A DNA stretch of 23,948 nucleotides, from the NCBI GenBank assembly GCA_902493915.1, contig CABUQY010000024.1, positions 1 to 23,948 on the forward strand, read 5' to 3'. The translations under genes were made by a program, and so were the position numbers. This DNA is from an uncultured Collinsella sp. (GTDB lineage: Bacteria; Actinomycetota; Coriobacteriia; Coriobacteriales; Coriobacteriaceae). This document shows positions 14,273-20,801 of the stretch, piece after piece. Positions within the stretch are counted from its first letter, which is position 1, and each line of letters begins with the position of its first letter. Below the pieces are notes generated by a model. That model was not told where the DNA came from and did not search any database. It was given only the letters and a program-made list of their open reading frames with translations.

Positions 14273-15196
14273 TTACAGCTTGGCGTCGATGTCGACGCTC
14301 TGATACGTAGGGGTCTGCTGGACATAGAGCTTGATGCCCATGTCGAGCAGCTGGTTGACGTCGGCCTTCTGGGTGGCGTCGAGGAAGACGGAGCTGTCCT
14401 TGCCGCCGACCTGATCGGCACCGTCGTGGTTGGCGGTGGCGCCCAGGTTGATGGCGTCGAGCTTGTAGCCCTGACAGAACTGCAGCATCTCGGCAGTGTT
14501 GCCAAAGACGAACATGACGCGCTCGCCGAGGGTGTTGAGCTTATCCATCTTGGCGAGGGCACGCTCGACGGTGAAGACGTTCAGGCGCACGCCCTGGGGC
14601 TTGGCCAGCTTAAGAGCGCCCTTCTTGATGTCATCGTTGGCGGCAGCGTTGTCGACGACGATGATGCGCTCGGCCTGAACCTTGGTGGTCCAAGTAAAGA
14701 CGACCTGGCCGTGCAGCAGACGGTAGTCAAGACGTGCGAGGACGATCTTGGCGGGACCGGAGCTGTGACGGGACGCCTTGGCCTTCTTGGCGGGAGCCGC
14801 GGCGGCCTCGACCGGTGCGTTGGGGTTGGTCAGACCGGTGCGGGCCTCATTGATGAGGGCCGCGAGCTCGGCGCCCTTGACGGGGGCGGGGCTCATAGCA
14901 AGCGTGAGCGCCAACGGGATGTTGAAACCGCTGACAACCGTGAACTTCGTGCCGTTCTTGGAAAGCTCGACCATGTTGTTGTTGACCGAGCTGCCGAGCA
15001 TATCGGTCAGCACATAGACGGTGTCGTCCGCGTTGAACGTGGCGATCATAGCCTCAACCTTATTGGTGATGGGCTCCTTGTCGTCACGAGCAAGCGACAC
15101 GACGTGGACGTTCGACACGTCGCCGAGAACCATCTCGAGCGTGTCTTTGGCGCCTGCGGCCAGGCCGCCATGAGATGCGAGAATGATCTGATTCAT
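14273..15196 (-). CDS. PTS mannose-family fused subunit IIA-IIB
   Basis: A 307-aa cytosolic phosphotransfer protein. The IIA domain (1-125) has the phosphorylatable His9 in LASHGG. A flexible Ala/Lys/Pro linker (about 126-147) joins it to a IIB domain (148-307) with His162 in RLDYRLLHGQVV. Phosphate passes from HPr to His9, to His162, then to the incoming sugar. In gfr operons IIA and IIB are separate genes; here they are fused as in ManX. It is the first gene of the operon, with AGGAGGAGG five bases before the ATG. A TATAAT box and the GntR2-type site lie 26-45 bases upstream. Confidence 0.95.
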   Translation of the reverse strand: MNQIILASHGGLAAGAKDTLEMVLGDVSNVHVVSLARDDKEPITNKVEAMIATFNADDTVYVLTDMLGSSVNNNMVELSKNGTKFTVVSGFNIPLALTLAMSPAPVKGAELAALINEARTGLTNPNAPVEAAAAPAKKAKASRHSSGPAKIVLARLDYRLLHGQVVFTWTTKVQAERIIVVDNAAANDDIKKGALKLAKPQGVRLNVFTVERALAKMDKLNTLGERVMFVFGNTAEMLQFCQGYKLDAINLGATANHDGADQVGGKDSSVFLDATQKADVNQLLDMGIKLYVQQTPTYQSVDIDAKL

Positions 15197-15222
15197 CTTG
15201 CCTCCTCCTTTTCGTTATGGTC

Positions 15223-15241
15223 ATTATAACGTCTTATACGT
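15223..15241 (-). promoter_or_regulatory. PTS operon promoter with candidate GntR2 operator
   Basis: On the minus strand a perfect TATAAT (15223-15228) is directly preceded by ACGTATAAGACGT (15229-15241), the same 13-bp near-palindrome as at 9415 and 16501. A repressor bound there would block the -10/-35 spacer. No good -35 is visible. The rest of 15242-15378 is AT-rich then featureless. Confidence 0.6.
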
Positions 15242-15378
15242 TGCTTATATTGCTAATTAGTATAAAGACCGTTCGCGGGTGAAAATCGACCGTTGACGGG
15301 TTTAACGTACTCGAAACGTTGGACTGGGTAGGCCGGCGCTAGCTGGATAACCCTAGGTCAGACCCTGCGTGCAATCCC

Positions 15379-16461
15379 CTATCGCACGAAGTACCAGGGG
15401 CTTTCCTGTACGGTGGGTTCCAGCGCAATGCCGGTGCGTTCCTTAAACAGATCCATGTCCTGAGATTTTTCGGTCCACCACGCGTTGGGCTTAAAGGTCA
15501 TGCTCTCAATGACATGACCGACAAACACACTGTTGCGCAGCTTGGAGAAGTCGGTGTTCATAATCAGGATGGACGCGAGCACCAACACGATGCCCAGGAC
15601 TTTAATCGCGCCGGCGGGCTCGGCGTAGACACCAATGCCCACCAGTACGGTGACGACCGTCTCGAAAGACATTACGACGGGAACTTTCGATGTCTCGAGC
15701 CCCATGGACAGACCCTGCATATATAAGATGTAAGCAACGGCTGTGGGGATGAGTCCAAAGCCAAGGAACAGCAGCAGCAGCTGTGGCGACATTGCCGCGG
15801 CGACATCCGGCCACGGAGCCGCGATAGCTGCCATAACCGCACCGCCAAAAACAAAGCCCCAAAACGTGACAGCCAGCGGGTGGACCGTCTTGGTTGCTAT
15901 TCGGCTAAACACCGCGAGCGACGCACCACAAAGGCCTGCAATCACGCCCGACGTGACGCCCCAGACCGAAAAATGAAAACCGGAAAGGTCGCCATTGGTC
16001 ACTGCAAGCACGCAGCCTACGATGTTAAAGACAATGGCAACGAGCTTGTTGGGGGTCACGTCCTCGCGATAAAGCACACGGCCGAGCACGACGCCAAACA
16101 CCGGCGAGGTATAGAGCAGCACCGAGGCCGTGGACATGCCGACCTCGCCCATGCACTCGTAATAGCAGGTGTTGGCGACGGCCAAGCCGACGATACCGAC
16201 AAGCGCGCAGGGGACGAGCTCTTTAGGACTTGCCCTGAACAGGGCCAGCGGACCCTGAGCCACGGTAGACCCCTCACCCGGACGGCAGCCCATAAACATC
16301 AGGACCGGCGCCAAGATAAGCGCTCCGACCAACAAGCGAAAGGCAGCCATGCTCTGGGACGAAATGCCCATGGCCGAGATGCCGTTTACAAAGATTCCGA
16401 TGCTGCCCCACATAAGCGCGGCGACCAGCACCAGCACATAGCCCAGATTGCTTTTCTTCAA
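15379..16461 (-). CDS. EamA/DMT-superfamily transporter
   Basis: A 360-aa inner membrane protein with two EamA repeats (about 6-155 and 166-302), ten predicted membrane segments, and the family patterns AALMWGSIGIF and TSPVFGVVLGRVLYRE. A soluble tail of nearly 60 residues (303-360) is longer than usual. The open frame reaches a GTG at 16497 with no ribosome site, whereas the TTG at 16461 lies five bases after GAGGAGG and gives a standard N-terminus. The promoter region carries the GntR2-type operator, so it is probably co-regulated with the PTS operon. DMT proteins commonly export or import amino acids and metabolites; export of the amine freed by a deglycase is a reasonable guess. Confidence 0.87.
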   Translation of the reverse strand: MKKSNLGYVLVLVAALMWGSIGIFVNGISAMGISSQSMAAFRLLVGALILAPVLMFMGCRPGEGSTVAQGPLALFRASPKELVPCALVGIVGLAVANTCYYECMGEVGMSTASVLLYTSPVFGVVLGRVLYREDVTPNKLVAIVFNIVGCVLAVTNGDLSGFHFSVWGVTSGVIAGLCGASLAVFSRIATKTVHPLAVTFWGFVFGGAVMAAIAAPWPDVAAAMSPQLLLLFLGFGLIPTAVAYILYMQGLSMGLETSKVPVVMSFETVVTVLVGIGVYAEPAGAIKVLGIVLVLASILIMNTDFSKLRNSVFVGHVIESMTFKPNAWWTEKSQDMDLFKERTGIALEPTVQESPWYFVR

Positions 16462-16500
16462 CGCAGCCTCCTCGGTATTGTTTCCAATATGTTTCACACT

Positions 16501-16529
16501 ACGTTATAGTCGTTATATACATTTTTCAA
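16501..16529 (-). promoter_or_regulatory. EamA gene promoter with candidate GntR2 operator
   Basis: On the minus strand TTGAAA (16524-16529) may be a -35 box, with TATAAC at 15-bp spacing. The latter lies inside ACGACTATAACGT (16501-16513), which matches the gntR2 and PTS upstream sites in spacing and most bases. Confidence 0.5.
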
Positions 16530-16550
16530 GGCACAAATCGGCGAACGGAA

Positions 16551-16640
16551 AAGTGATCCGCTGGGGACGGAGGAAAACGGATCACTGACTCAGACCAGTC
16601 CCTAAGTGATCCGTTTTCCTCCGTCCCCAGCGGATTACTT
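16551..16640. repeat. 36-bp inverted repeat with nested palindromes
   Basis: Arms 16551-16586 and 16605-16640 pair over 36 positions with a single mismatch; the spacer is 18 nt. Each arm is itself bounded by AGTGATCCG and CGGATCACT (or nearly so) and can fold alone. It contains GGGGACGGAGG. It lies in the 284-bp gap between SIS3 and EamA, outside any gene, and has no T tail on either strand. Confidence 0.85.
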
Positions 16641-16644
16641 GGCG

Positions 16645-16709
16645 GTTGCGGTGAAATAGTTCCTAAATAGAGGCTTCAAGCCCCCAAACAGGAACTATTC
16701 CACCGCAAC
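16645..16709. repeat. 20-bp inverted repeat GTTGCGGTGAAATAGTTCCT
   Basis: Arms 16645-16664 and 16690-16709 pair with one mismatch across a 25-nt loop that holds a small GGCTT/AAGCC stem. It begins five bases after the preceding inverted repeat and ends 36 bases before the SIS3 stop. Confidence 0.85.
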
Positions 16710-16745
16710 TTATGAGGACATCGAGCTGTTAGGCCGCTCTATCCC

Positions 16746-17738
16746 CTAGTAGTCCAGCTTCCACATGTAGCGGCGCGTCATGTAGTCCTTGTGGGTGACG
16801 GCAGAGAGCGCGCGCATATACACGTTGTTGAGGATCGGGGCGAAGATCAAGTGGTTGAAGTACTCGCTCACGCTGTCCTTGATGTCGTTGAGGCCGAGCT
16901 CCTTGGCGTCGAGCTGATAGACGCGCTCGCCACCGTACTGGTTGACGAAGCGGATGCCGCGCTCGTCGTTGCAGCGGCTGCGGCCGACGCTGATGAGCTG
17001 GAACAGCGAGGTGCGCTTGTCCAGGATCTCGAAGGGGCCGTGGAAGAAGTCACAGGTGTTGATGGTGCAAGAGTCGATCTGCAGCATCTCCTGCACGTTG
17101 CAGATGCTAAAGACGTAGGCGGCACCAAAGAGCGGACCCTGGGCCATGACGTTGATGCAGGGCTTGTCGGCGTTCTGCTCGGCCCACTTGGCAGCGAGCG
17201 GACGGGTATACTCGACGGCCTTGCGATAGATGGGGTCGACCAAGTCGAACGCGGCCATAGCGGTCTCGTACTCGGCATAGCCCTCGGTCTGCTGCGTAAG
17301 CTCCATGGCGATCATGGTCACGACGGCGGAGTTGGTGCGGCCCATGCAGGACTCGTCGACGGCCAGGCTGTCGTACTGGATCTTGTAGTCGCAGACCTCG
17401 GTGAGGCCGGACTCGTCAACATAGATGGCGATGGTGCTGGCGCCGTGGTCCTTGGCGACCTGGGCGGCGACGATGGTCTCCTTGGTGCCGCGCATGGACA
17501 CGACGACGGCCAGGGTGTTCTCGTTAACGTAGGCCGGGGTTGCGTGCACGAACTCGTTGCTGGTGTAGCTGGAGCTCACGACCTGCGTGGCCTCGTGCTC
17601 CATAAAGTACTGGGCAGGATAGTTACCGCCGTTGGATCCGCCAGCGCCAATCCACACGACGCGCTTGATGCCGCCCTTGTCGGCCTTGTCAGCCAAAACC
17701 TGGGAGACGACGTCCTTAACCTGTTCCTGAGTAGTCAT
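16746..17738 (-). CDS. SIS-domain phospho-Amadori deglycase-like protein 3
   Basis: A 330-aa double-SIS protein with the tail RRYMWKLDY shared with SIS2. Glu217 and His233 (NTCDFFHGPFE) keep the FraB spacing of 16. Two sites diverge from its paralogues: the phosphate loop of the first SIS domain reads SMRGTKET (81-88), with Arg at the usual second Ser, and GEYFH is replaced by CDFFH. It may thus take a different sugar or amine. AAAGG lies ten bases before the ATG. It is divergent from GntR regulator 3, across a 205-bp promoter full of ATACA half-sites. The EamA gene follows after 284 bases of inverted repeats. No kinase or PTS gene is adjacent. Confidence 0.85.
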   Translation of the reverse strand: MTTQEQVKDVVSQVLADKADKGGIKRVVWIGAGGSNGGNYPAQYFMEHEATQVVSSSYTSNEFVHATPAYVNENTLAVVVSMRGTKETIVAAQVAKDHGASTIAIYVDESGLTEVCDYKIQYDSLAVDESCMGRTNSAVVTMIAMELTQQTEGYAEYETAMAAFDLVDPIYRKAVEYTRPLAAKWAEQNADKPCINVMAQGPLFGAAYVFSICNVQEMLQIDSCTINTCDFFHGPFEILDKRTSLFQLISVGRSRCNDERGIRFVNQYGGERVYQLDAKELGLNDIKDSVSEYFNHLIFAPILNNVYMRALSAVTHKDYMTRRYMWKLDY

Positions 17739-17776
17739 CGTGCATCAGCCTTTCTTCTCGTTTGATGCTCTCGATG

Positions 17777-17938
17777 GCATACAAGTTACATACATGTTTT
17801 GGTTATGTCGACTAGTTGTATGCTATATTTGTCTTAGAAATTTTGCTGGTAAGGTTTTCGATAGCTAGCTACCAGCGGTTTTGTTGTTGTATTGAATACA
17901 TGCTTGATTAGATACGCATACAGGTTGGATACAGGTTG
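17777..17938. promoter_or_regulatory. Divergent SIS3/gntR3 promoter with ATACA half-site cluster
   Basis: Half-sites are GCATACAA (17777-17784), ACATACAT (17788-17795), TTGTATGC (17816-17823), the perfect palindrome TGTATTGAATACA (17888-17900), GCATACAG (17916-17923) and GGATACAG (17927-17934). The last two are in an 11-bp tandem of ATACAGGTTG just before the gntR3 start. GCATACAA and TTGTATGC are exact inverses. A GCTGGTA/TACCAGC stem (17845-17876) lies mid-gap. The natural ligand is GntR3. Confidence 0.6.
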
Positions 17939-17943
17939 ATCGC

Positions 17944-18666
17944 ATGAACGCTTCGTCTAAAAAGAAACTGGCCCAATACGAGCGCTTGGCGGGTACGCTT
18001 CGCGACCGCATCGCCGCCGGCATCTACGCACGCGGAGACAAGCTGCCGTCCGAGATGGAGCTCATGGACGAATCGGGGCTGTCGCGCAGCACTGTGCGCC
18101 ACGCCCTTAAGGTGCTCGTTGATGAGGGCCTGGTGCGCACCGAGCGCGGGCGTGGCGCCTTTGTGGCCGACACGCCCGCGCTCCACGAGAACAACCTGGT
18201 GTTTTCGAGCTATACCAAGCAGGTCGAAGGCCAGGGCATGAAGCCCACCACGCGCACCGTGGACTCGGGCTTTGCCAAGGCGGCCGGCAGCATAGCTAAG
18301 TTCTTTGATGCCGCCGTGGGCAGCAAGCTCGTCAAACTTGTCCGCCTGCGCTACCTGGACGACGCGCCGCTGTGCCTGGAGACCACCTACCTGCCGCCAA
18401 GCTTCGAGACGCTCATCGATCGCGATATCAATGGTTCACTCTACGCCACGCTGCGACAGGAGTTCCATCGCGCACCGGCACAGGGGCATAAGACCTTTGA
18501 GGTGTGCTACGCCTCGCAAAACGAGGCGTTTTTGCTCAACGTTGAGCGCGGGCAGGCGCTGATCCTAATCACCGACTACGTCTACGACACCGACGGCCGC
18601 CCGCTCCACGTCTCCAAGCGCATCCAGCGCACCGACCGCGCCAAATACACCGAACCCATCGGCTAG
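17944..18666 (+). CDS. GntR/HutC-family transcriptional regulator 3
   Basis: A 240-aa regulator. The winged helix (about 10-76) runs from QYERLAGTLRDRI to LSRSTVRHALKVL, with wing RTERGRGAFV, and a UTRA domain (about 90-235) follows. It is more diverged from regulators 1 and 2 than they are from each other (RSTVRHALKVL against RITVRRAIEEL or RITVRRAVEEL), in keeping with a different operator. The ATG at 17944 is preceded by a weak AGG. Divergent from SIS3, so it most likely controls SIS3 and itself and senses a sugar phosphate. It converges on the GNAT gene, across a repeat-rich 396-bp gap. Confidence 0.9.
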   Translation: MNASSKKKLAQYERLAGTLRDRIAAGIYARGDKLPSEMELMDESGLSRSTVRHALKVLVDEGLVRTERGRGAFVADTPALHENNLVFSSYTKQVEGQGMKPTTRTVDSGFAKAAGSIAKFFDAAVGSKLVKLVRLRYLDDAPLCLETTYLPPSFETLIDRDINGSLYATLRQEFHRAPAQGHKTFEVCYASQNEAFLLNVERGQALILITDYVYDTDGRPLHVSKRIQRTDRAKYTEPIG

Positions 18667-18704
18667 CGCACCAAACGAGGCAAACTGTACCTAATGAACG
18701 TTTT

Positions 18705-18890
18705 ACCTGCGGTTTTATTAAATCTCAAGCCAGCATGGCACAAATGCCAACATCGCCTGGCAATACGCGCCGTCCAAGCTCAACTGTTCCTGCTCAGAAT
18801 ATCCAGTACCGCAAATCTAAGTGAGTAGACTTTTCGTGACCTGTCGAGCACACCAAAAACTGTCACCTCTGTGACCTGCGGTTTTACTAA
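18705..18890. repeat. Direct repeat ACCTGCGGTTTTAYTAA (two copies)
   Basis: Copies at 18705-18721 and 18874-18890 differ at one base and are preceded by similar AAACTGT(C)ACCT text, so the duplicated block is nearer 35-40 nt. The second copy lies inside the loop of the inverted repeat at 18817-18939. Confidence 0.65.
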
Positions 18891-18939
18891 GGCAGATACG
18901 CCTTGTGCTCGACCTGCGCCAAAAAGTCTACTCACTTAG
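18817..18939. repeat. 123-nt nested inverted repeat
   Basis: CTAAGTGAGTAGACTTTT (18817-18834) pairs perfectly with 18922-18939. After a symmetric 8/8-nt internal loop, GTCGAGCAC (18843-18851) pairs with GTGCTCGAC (18905-18913). Two small stems lie in the centre (GTCAC/GTGAC near 18862-18875 and AAGGC/GCCTT near 18889-18904). The layout looks like a folded RNA or cruciform with a four-way centre. There is no T run at either end. Confidence 0.8.
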
Positions 18940-19043
18940 TTCGAATCGAAGCCAAACGGACCCAAATCGAAGCCAAATTAAGCCCATCCGCATCAAAAGA
19001 CGCGTGAATCCGTACTTCTCGCGGTGGATTGACGCTACAAAGC

Positions 19044-19080
19044 GGCCAAAATAAACCTGTCCCTAAATGGTAGGTTTGGG
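19044..19080. repeat. Dispersed repeat, copy C
   Basis: GGCCAAAATAAACC then CCTGTCCCTAAATGG match copy B, and TGGTAGGTTTGGG matches copy A, so this copy joins both. The TAG stop of the GNAT gene (19063-19065) is inside it. Confidence 0.75.
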
Positions 19081-19653
19081 GAGGTCGGGAAACCAGATTG
19101 GTTTGGGTTGGTTGGGTGTGCGCTCAGCCAGGACCAGCTCCATCCAGCACATGTCGTACCAGCGGCCGAACTTTTGGGCGCAGCGGTCGAAGGCGCCCAC
19201 CAGGCGATATCCCATATGGGCATGGAAATCCTGACTGTTGTGCGTCAGATACTCGTCGTCCTTATCGTGCGGCACGGCGATGAGCGCGCACATGTTGGTG
19301 ATGCCCATCGCGACCAGGCATTGCTTGAGCGCGTCGTGCAGCTTGCGACCCAGCCCGCCATGGCGCACATCGCGTGCCAGGTAGATCGATGTCTCGACCG
19401 ACCAGTCGTATGCCTCGCGGCTGTTGAGCGGACTCACGTAGGCATAGCCTACCGGACGCCCGTCCAACTCCATCACCAAATACGGATAACGCTTGAGCGT
19501 ACGCTCGATGCGCCCGGCGAACTCCTCAACGCTCGGCACCTCGTATTCGCAGGTAATCGCCGTCTGGCGCACATACGGCTCATAGATGGCCAGCAACGCC
19601 GGTGCGTCTTCGGGCGTCGCCAGGCGAATCGTCGGCTCGGACATCTCGGTCAT
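19063..19653 (-). CDS. GNAT-family N-acetyltransferase (phosphinothricin acetyltransferase-like)
   Basis: A 196-aa acetyltransferase. The order of motifs (IRLATPEDAPALLAIYEPYV at the start, DGRPVGYAYVSPL, then ETSIYLARDVRHGGLGRKL at about 87-105 for acetyl-CoA binding) matches the Pat/YncA group, which acetylates phosphinothricin-like or methionine-derivative substrates. The true substrate is unknown. The ATG at 19653 follows GGGAGAAGGG; the frame is open a little further upstream. Its last residues (KPTI, stop) are encoded in dispersed repeat copy C. A strong terminator of the aldolase gene ends just before its ribosome site, so read-through or a promoter overlapping the hairpin must drive it. 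Confidence 0.88.
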   Translation of the reverse strand: MTEMSEPTIRLATPEDAPALLAIYEPYVRQTAITCEYEVPSVEEFAGRIERTLKRYPYLVMELDGRPVGYAYVSPLNSREAYDWSVETSIYLARDVRHGGLGRKLHDALKQCLVAMGITNMCALIAVPHDKDDEYLTHNSQDFHAHMGYRLVGAFDRCAQKFGRWYDMCWMELVLAERTPNQPKPIWFPDLPKPTI

Positions 19654-19670
19654 ACAACCCTTCTCCCTCA

Positions 19671-19712
19671 AAACCAAAGGCCGCCTTGCGCCAAACCCAG
19701 CGCAAGGCGGCC
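19671..19712 (-). terminator. Rho-independent terminator after L-threonine aldolase
   Basis: GGCCGCCTTGCGC (19679-19691) pairs perfectly with GCGCAAGGCGGCC (19700-19712). The minus strand then reads TTTGGTTTTGAGGGAG, so the T tail runs directly into the GNAT ribosome site. Confidence 0.85.
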
Positions 19713-19730
19713 CCTCGTCATTACATCAGG

Positions 19731-20756
19731 CTACAGGACAGCCGCTAACGCGTCGATGTCCTCCTGCGTCGTGGCCCAGCTGGTGCAAAAACGCACCACC
19801 GTGTGGGTCTCGTCGTACTTTTCCCAGTACTCGATCGAGGCATGCTCGCGAATGCGGGCCATGTCCTCGTTGGGCAGAATCACAAACTGCTGGTTGGTCG
19901 GCGTCTCCAAGAAGAACTGGTAACCGCGCTCGTGCAGTACGCGACGCAGCGCCTGAGCGGTCTCAATCGCCTGGCGACCAATCTCAAAATACAGGCCATC
20001 GGTAAAAAGAGCCTCGAACTGCACGCCCGTCAGGCGGCCCTTGGCAAGCAGTGCGCCATGCTGCTTAATACGCGGAATGGGATGCGCCGGGGCGTGCATG
20101 CCGCAAAACACCACGGCCTCGCCGCAAAGCGCGCCGCACTTGGTGCCGCCGATGTAGAACACGTCGCATAGCTGCGCCAGCTCGGGCAGGGTAATGTCGC
20201 ACTCATCGGCCGCCAGCGCATAGGCCAGGCGGGCGCCATCCACAAACAGCGGAATCTCGCGCTTCTGGCACACTGCGTGAATCGCCGCGAGCTCGGCCTT
20301 GGAGTACAGCGTGCCGTACTCGGTCGATAGGCTCACGTACACGGCGCCCGGGAACACCGTGTGCTCGTAGCTCTCGTTTTCGTAGAACACCTGGATATAG
20401 TTCTCCAGATCCTCGGCGTGCATCTTGCCCTCGTAGCCGGGGATGGTGAGCACCTTGTGACCGCCAAACTCGATGGCGCCCGCCTCGTGGCAGGCGACGT
20501 GGCCGGTCTCGGCAGCAACGACGCCCTCGTACGGCGCGAGCAGCATGTCAATCACCGTCGCGTTGGCCTGCGTGCCGCCCACCAGAAAAAACACGTCGGC
20601 ATCGGGGGTCTGACAGGCCTCGCGGATAAGCTGCTTGGCACGCTCGGTGTGCGCATCGGTACCGTAGCCGGGCTGCGGCTCCATATTGGTGTCGACGAGC
20701 GCCTGCAGCACTGCCGGATGTGCGCCGTGGGAATAATCGTTGTTAAACGCGAGCAT
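19731..20756 (-). CDS. ltaE: Low-specificity L-threonine aldolase
   Basis: A 341-aa PLP enzyme that splits L-threonine or allo-threonine into glycine and acetaldehyde. Lys206 (YIGGTKCGAL) should hold the cofactor, Asp173 (FVDGARLA) contacts the pyridine nitrogen, and His86 (TGHVACHEAGA) stacks on the ring; NNDYSHGAHP opens the protein as in relatives. Length is typical. GAGAGG lies six bases before the ATG. It is 45 bases behind the PAP2 gene in the same direction and ends at a strong terminator. The gene symbol is by family; glycine supply to one-carbon metabolism is the likely role. Confidence 0.92.
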   Translation of the reverse strand: MLAFNNDYSHGAHPAVLQALVDTNMEPQPGYGTDAHTERAKQLIREACQTPDADVFFLVGGTQANATVIDMLLAPYEGVVAAETGHVACHEAGAIEFGGHKVLTIPGYEGKMHAEDLENYIQVFYENESYEHTVFPGAVYVSLSTEYGTLYSKAELAAIHAVCQKREIPLFVDGARLAYALAADECDITLPELAQLCDVFYIGGTKCGALCGEAVVFCGMHAPAHPIPRIKQHGALLAKGRLTGVQFEALFTDGLYFEIGRQAIETAQALRRVLHERGYQFFLETPTNQQFVILPNEDMARIREHASIEYWEKYDETHTVVRFCTSWATTQEDIDALAAVL

Positions 20757-20801
20757 GGCAATCCTCTCTTACCGGGTATCGGCCAGATGATTCAAACGGA
20801 G

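Larger units (their letters stand above)
18667..19062. other. 396-bp convergent gap with repeats only
   Basis: Contains a duplicated ACCTGCGGTTTTAYTAA motif, a 123-nt nested inverted repeat and the start of dispersed repeat copy C. I see no open frame, tRNA or insertion-sequence remnant. Confidence 0.55.

Noticed and set aside
16462..16497. GTG start for the EamA gene at 16497
   Set aside because: No Shine-Dalgarno precedes it, while the TTG at 16461 follows GAGGAGG and matches family N-termini.
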